From: Frankiales bacterium
GTDB lineage: Bacteria > Actinomycetota > Actinomycetes > Mycobacteriales > Jatrophihabitantaceae
Length of the DNA stretch: 9,555 nucleotides
Direction of reading: 5' to 3'
NCBI GenBank assembly: GCA_025963265.1
Contig: JAOPUY010000315.1
Coordinates: 1 to 9,555 of the forward strand
In this document: positions 5,914-9,555 of the stretch, piece by piece
Position numbering within the stretch: the stretch's first letter is position 1
Layout: every line of letters starts with the position of its first letter
Made by a program: the position numbers and the translations under genes
The notes under the pieces: generated by a model
The model's input: only the letters and a program-made list of their open reading frames with translations
Databases searched by the model: none
Told to the model about the DNA's origin: nothing

Positions 5914-7005
5914 CTACTCCATCGACAGCACCGTCGGGCCGCCGGTCGGGCTCGACACCTCCAGCCGGCCGTCGAAGGCCGACAGTCGCCGCGCAATCCC
6001 GCGCAGTCCGGTCCCGTTGGCGGGGTCGGCCCCGCCGAGCCCGTCGTCGCTGACGTGCACCAGCAGCCGCGCGTCTGGACGGCTGAGCTCGATGCGGGCC
6101 CGGGTCGCCGTGCTGTGCTTGATGACGTTGGTCAGGGCCTCGGCGACTGCGAAGTACGCGGCCGACTCGACCGGGGCCGGCAGCCGGCCGGACAACTCCG
6201 AGACCAGCTCCACCTCCAACGGGGTGGCCAGCACCAGGGCCTGCAGCGCGCCGACCAGGCCCCGGTCGGCGAGCACCGGCGGGTGAATGCCGCGCACCAG
6301 GTCGCGCAGCTCGGCTAGCGCCTGACTGTTGGCGGCCCGGGCCTCGGCCAGCAGCTGCCGAGCCTGGCTGGGGTCAGCCTCCAGCCGCTCCTCGGCCAGG
6401 CCCAGGCTCATGCCCAAGGAGACCAGCCGGGCCTGCGCGCCGTCGTGCAGGTCGCGCTCGATGCGGCGCAATTCCGCGGCCTGGGTGTCGACCGTCTCGG
6501 CCCGCGACTCGGTCAGGTCCTGCACCCGCTTGGCCAGTTCGGCCCGCTCGCTCGGCGCCAGCATTCCCCGGATCAGGTGCGCGTCGATCGTCAGCAGCAC
6601 CGACCCCGGCAGAAACAGCAGCAGGTCGAACACGGTCTCGACGATGGCGCCGATTGAGAGCGCCAGGCCGACCGAGCTGTTGACCAGCAGCCAGCTCAGG
6701 TCCCGCCAAGTGGATGCGGCCCGCACCAGCGCGACTGGGCGGGCCACCAAGCCGCGCTCGTCCACCCGCAGGTAGGCCGACCGAATAGGCGCGCCCAGCA
6801 GCCACCCGGCGAGCCGTCGATGCTGATTGGCCAAGGCGCGCTGAGCCGGAACGCAGACCATGATCAGGGGCAACCCGACCCACACGACGATCAGCGCCAG
6901 CGAGACGACGCTGAGGATAAGCAGGGCCAAGCCGAGAGCGGCGTAGACAGTCAGCGCCAGGGCGCAGCCCACCCGCCGCACTCGCGCCCACACCTTGGCC
7001 AACAC
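5914..7005 (-). CDS. Sensor histidine kinase (HisKA_3 / HATPase_c, membrane sensor domain)
   Basis: A 363-residue membrane kinase, partner of the downstream response regulator. Hydrophobic hairpins at about residues 12-50 and 104-138 flank a short linker containing TWRDL (100-104). This matches the small 'putative sensor' domain (PF13796 type) of actinobacterial kinases, with little extracytoplasmic sequence. The dimerisation/phosphoacceptor domain has RDLHDGAQARL with H187. The ATPase part has the N-box EALTNVIKH (N293), the G1 box VSDDGLGG (about 318-325) and GTGLRGIARRL (331-341), and the protein ends soon after. The start is set at GTG 7005. The open frame runs upstream to 7326, but that extension is charged, not kinase-like, and antisense to the MMPL coding sequence. 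Only a weak ribosome site is seen at 7005; GTG 6993 is an alternative. The small sensor domain may detect membrane state or lipids rather than an extracellular ligand; this is inference. Confidence 0.93.
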   Translation of the reverse strand: MLAKVWARVRRVGCALALTVYAALGLALLILSVVSLALIVVWVGLPLIMVCVPAQRALANQHRRLAGWLLGAPIRSAYLRVDERGLVARPVALVRAASTWRDLSWLLVNSSVGLALSIGAIVETVFDLLLFLPGSVLLTIDAHLIRGMLAPSERAELAKRVQDLTESRAETVDTQAAELRRIERDLHDGAQARLVSLGMSLGLAEERLEADPSQARQLLAEARAANSQALAELRDLVRGIHPPVLADRGLVGALQALVLATPLEVELVSELSGRLPAPVESAAYFAVAEALTNVIKHSTATRARIELSRPDARLLVHVSDDGLGGADPANGTGLRGIARRLSAFDGRLEVSSPTGGPTVLSME

Positions 7006-7113
7006 TCGTCCATCTTGGCGTATGGACCCGCGGTCGATGGTGGTCCTAACACCCCGGTCGTTCGGGTTCTGCGACCCGTGTTCTCTCGCCCGCGCGCTGG
7101 CAGCGTCACCGTC
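7006..7113. promoter_or_regulatory. Divergent intergenic region, histidine kinase / MMPL gene
   Basis: This 108-bp gap must carry the start signals for both directions unless they lie inside the genes. No convincing pair of sigma-70-like hexamers is visible. On the minus strand TTAGGA (7049-7044) and CATACG (7024-7019) are the nearest approach, with 19 bp between them. On the plus strand TAACAC (7047-7052) could be a -10, but it lacks a matched -35. Ribosome binding sites are weak on both sides, so a short or absent leader is possible. If the response regulator controls the exporter, its binding site should be here. Confidence 0.35.
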
Positions 7114-9360
7114 ATGACCCAGCGCAGCAGAATCGACCGACCGAGCGACCGGAAAACCACCGTGCGGGTGGCGCGGTGGAGCGCCACCCACCCCGGCCGG
7201 GCGATTGCCGCCTGGCTGGCCCTCGTCCTGTGCTGTATCGCGCTCGGCCAGCTGGCCGGACTGCGGACGGTGACCGACCTGGACACCGGCGTCGGTCAGT
7301 CCGGGCGCGCCCAACGCGTGCTGCATGACGCCGGGTTGGCTGACCCGCAGACCGAGGACGTCCTGATCTCGCGGCTGGCCGTCTTCGGCGCCCCGGCGGC
7401 GCCGGCCGACGACTCCGGTCGCGCCGCGGCCGATGTCGCTCGTCGACTGCGGGCGTTGCCGGAGGTCGCCGCGGTCGGCGCGCCGGTGATCTCGCGCGAC
7501 GGGGTCTCACTGCTCGTCCCGGTGACCATGAGCGGGGACCCCGAGACCGCCTCAGACCGGGTCGGCGCGCTGCTGGCCGCGACTCAGGCGACGCAGTCCG
7601 CCTTCCCGGCCCTGCGGGTCGAGCAGGTCGGCGGGGCGTCGCTGGACAAGGCGGTCAATGACCAGGTCGGAAAGGATCTGGGAGCGGCGGCTCTGTTCAG
7701 CCTGCCGGTGACCCTGGCCATCCTGTTAGTCGCCTTCGGTGCCATCATCGCTGCCGGGGTGCCGGTGCTGCTCGCGCTGTCCGCCGTCGGCTCGGCGATC
7801 GGGCTCTCGGCGCTCGCCTCCCACCTGGTGCCGGACTCGGGCACGACCTCCAGCGTCATCCTGCTCATCGGCATGGCCGTCGGGGTCGACTATTCGTTGT
7901 TCTACGTCAAGCGCGCGCGGGAGGAGCACGCCCGAGGCCGCAGTCGCCTCGACGCGATCGAGATCGCCGCCGAGACGTCGGGGCACTCGGTGATCGTCTC
8001 CGGCTGCGCGGTGATCGTCGCGATGCTGGGCTTGTTCCTGGCGCGAGACGCGGTGTTCTCCTCATTGGCGACCGGCTCGATCATCGTGGTCGCAATCGCG
8101 GTGCTCGGCTCGCTGACGGTGCTGCCGGCGACGTTGGCCAAGCTCGGAGGTCACCTCGACCGGCCGCGGGTGCCGGTGCTCTGGCGGCTCTCGGCCCAGC
8201 ATGCGAGTCGGGAGCCGCGGCTGTGGTCGGTTCTGCTGCGGCCGTCGTTGAACCATCCCGGACGTACTTTGGCCATAGCGACGCTGGCCTTGCTCGCCTT
8301 GGCCGCGCCCGCGCTCGGCCTGCGGCTGCACTCGGACTCGCCCCAGTCGCTGCCCCGCTCGATTCCCGAGGTGCAGACCTTTCAACGGCTGACGGCGGCG
8401 TTCCCCGGTGAACAGGCCACCCAGACGGTGGTGGTGCGCGCCCCGGCGGCCGACGCGGCTCGCGTCACCACCGAGCTGAACGCGTTGCGGGTCCGGGCCG
8501 CGGCGGACCCGCTCTTCGCGACCGCCGACGGCGCCCCGTCCCCGGTGCGCGCCTCGGCCGACGGACAGGTCCACGAACTACGCCTCGACGCGCCCTTCGA
8601 CGCCGAGTCGGCGTCCGCGCGCCGAGGTGTGGCCCTGCTGCGCGAGCAGCTCGCGCCGCAGACGGTGGGCACGGTCGCGGGCGCGCAGTGGGCAGTCGGC
8701 GGTGACACGGCGAGCAACCTCGACTACGACCGGCACTTGTCCTCGCGGATGCCGTGGGTGGTCGGCTTCGTCGTCTTCATGACGATGGTGATGATGGCGG
8801 TGATCTTCCGCTCCGTGGTGCTCGCCCTCACGACCGCGTTCGTGAACCTGCTCTCGGCCGGGGCCGCGTTCGGCGTACTGGTGCTGACCTTCCAGCACAC
8901 TTGGGCCGAGGGCCTGCTCGACTTCCGCTCGACCGGGTCGGTGGTGACCTGGATTCCGCTCTTCACCTTCGCGGTCCTCTTCGGCCTGTCGATGGACTAC
9001 CACGTGTTCGTGGTCTCCCGGATCCGCGAGCTAGCGGCCAGCGGCCTCGACACCCGCACGGCGGTGCGCTTGGGCATCACCCGCTCGGCCGGCACGGTGA
9101 CGAGCGCCGCGGTGGTCATGGTCTCGGTTTTCGCGATCTTCGCCGGGCTGCACATGGTGGAGATGAAGGAGATCGGAGTCGGCCTGGCCGCGGCGGTGCT
9201 CATCGACGCGTTGGTGGTGCGCGCGGTCGTGCTGCCCGCGCTGATGACCCTGCTGGGTCGGGCGAACTGGTGGCCGGCCCGGCCGGGCCCGCGGCTCGGC
9301 GCGCACGGCCCGTCGGAGCCGGCCCAGGCCGGCCTCGCCTTCTCTCAGCGCTCGGCTTGA
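7114..9360 (+). CDS. MMPL-family RND transporter
   Basis: A 748-residue inner-membrane protein of the MMPL/RND superfamily, in the size range of the shorter actinobacterial YdfJ-like members. The internal duplication is clear. TM1 (about 31-50) precedes a first extracytoplasmic loop (about 51-188), then TM2-6 (about 190-345). TM7 (about 384-404) precedes a second loop (about 405-544), then TM8-12 (about 545-720). The proton-relay motif occurs twice: GVDYS with D259/Y260, and SMDYH with D628/Y629, equivalent to the Asp-Tyr pairs of mycobacterial MmpL3. Only a short C-terminal tail follows, without the long cytosolic domain of MmpL3. ATG 7114 is chosen because the frame's upstream extension to 6820 is antisense to the kinase gene and not membrane-like; the Shine-Dalgarno is weak. 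The likely cargo is a lipid or hydrophobic metabolite, not identifiable here. The 3' end overlaps the LuxR gene by 16 bp. Confidence 0.94.
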   Translation: MTQRSRIDRPSDRKTTVRVARWSATHPGRAIAAWLALVLCCIALGQLAGLRTVTDLDTGVGQSGRAQRVLHDAGLADPQTEDVLISRLAVFGAPAAPADDSGRAAADVARRLRALPEVAAVGAPVISRDGVSLLVPVTMSGDPETASDRVGALLAATQATQSAFPALRVEQVGGASLDKAVNDQVGKDLGAAALFSLPVTLAILLVAFGAIIAAGVPVLLALSAVGSAIGLSALASHLVPDSGTTSSVILLIGMAVGVDYSLFYVKRAREEHARGRSRLDAIEIAAETSGHSVIVSGCAVIVAMLGLFLARDAVFSSLATGSIIVVAIAVLGSLTVLPATLAKLGGHLDRPRVPVLWRLSAQHASREPRLWSVLLRPSLNHPGRTLAIATLALLALAAPALGLRLHSDSPQSLPRSIPEVQTFQRLTAAFPGEQATQTVVVRAPAADAARVTTELNALRVRAAADPLFATADGAPSPVRASADGQVHELRLDAPFDAESASARRGVALLREQLAPQTVGTVAGAQWAVGGDTASNLDYDRHLSSRMPWVVGFVVFMTMVMMAVIFRSVVLALTTAFVNLLSAGAAFGVLVLTFQHTWAEGLLDFRSTGSVVTWIPLFTFAVLFGLSMDYHVFVVSRIRELAASGLDTRTAVRLGITRSAGTVTSAAVVMVSVFAIFAGLHMVEMKEIGVGLAAAVLIDALVVRAVVLPALMTLLGRANWWPARPGPRLGAHGPSEPAQAGLAFSQRSA

Positions 9361-9555
9361 CCTTCGGCCGCCGGCTCGAGCAGGCCGTCCCGCCGCGCGA
9401 TCGCGCCGGCCTCGGCCCGACCTCCGGCGCCGAGTTTGGCCAGGATGTTGGAGACGTGCACGCTGACCGTCTTCTCGCTGATGTACAGCTCCTTGGCCGC
9501 CTGCCGGTTGGTCCGGCCTTGCTCGACCAGCCGGAGCACCTCGAGCTCCCGCTCG
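9345..9555 (-). CDS. LuxR-type transcriptional regulator, C-terminal fragment (cut by window edge)
   Basis: Only the last 69 residues are present, and the reading frame is open through the right edge. The visible part is a complete GerE/LuxR helix-turn-helix: it starts [18 protein letters not shown] and has the recognition helix in [17 protein letters not shown]. The tail then reads [15 protein letters not shown]. That tail is typical both of large ATP-binding LuxR (LAL) regulators and of NarL-type response regulators, and the missing N-terminus would decide. The internal GTG at 9539 is not a credible start because the conserved HTH residues continue upstream of it. It is convergent with the MMPL gene, with a 16-bp tail overlap. 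Confidence 0.9.
   Translation of the reverse strand, partial: ERELEVLRLVEQGRTNRQAAKELYISEKTVSVHVSNILAKLGAGGRAEAGAIARRDGLLEPAAEGQAER

Noticed and set aside
6820..7113. 98-residue N-terminal extension of the MMPL protein
   Set aside because: It is very polar (Gln/Asp/His-rich), antisense to the kinase membrane segment, and unlike any MMPL N-terminus.
7006..7326. 107-residue N-terminal extension of the histidine kinase
   Set aside because: It is antisense to the MMPL start and lacks kinase or membrane features. The GTG at 7005 gives a normal kinase beginning just before the first membrane hairpin.

Overview
The window is a compact, GC-rich stretch of chromosome that looks like an actinomycete. 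Reasons: strong GC bias at third codon positions, many GTG starts, a PIG-L/LmbE deacetylase of the mycothiol (Mca/MshB) type, an F420-dependent NADP reductase-like enzyme, a two-component system with the small actinobacterial membrane sensor domain, and an MMPL-family RND transporter. The genus cannot be fixed from sequence alone. No tRNA, rRNA, CRISPR array, insertion sequence, phage gene or attachment site was found. No gap between genes exceeds about 155 bases.

Layout, left to right. (1) 41-952 (+): PIG-L family zinc deacetylase with an in-frame 15-bp minisatellite. It converges on (2) 1005-1688 (-): NADPH/F420 oxidoreductase-like Rossmann protein. A 17-bp tandem array lies between their stop codons. 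(3) 1844-3163 (+): secreted PQQ-like beta-propeller protein, divergent from gene 2. It ends 3 bp from (4) 3167-4720 (-): DHA2-type MFS drug-efflux transporter. That gene overlaps by 20 bp the upstream (5) 4701-5162 (-): MarR-family regulator. Genes 5 and 4 form an operon with an operator-like inverted repeat in front of it. (6) 5264-5911 (-) and (7) 5914-7005 (-): a NarL-type response regulator and its HisKA_3 histidine kinase, organised as kinase then regulator. (8) 7114-9360 (+): 12-TM MMPL transporter, divergent from the kinase. (9) 9345-9555 (-): C-terminal part of a LuxR-type regulator, cut by the window edge and overlapping the MMPL 3' end by 16 bp.

Two regulator/exporter modules stand out: MarR with its MFS pump, which is the classic ligand-relieved repression arrangement, and a two-component system facing an MMPL exporter. 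The left part holds thiol or redox metabolism genes and one exported protein. Most of this is ordinary actinobacterial content, and I see no clear new defence or biosynthetic system. The least ordinary sequence is the exact-period 17-bp array at 952-1019, which places TAG stops in all six frames between two convergent genes.
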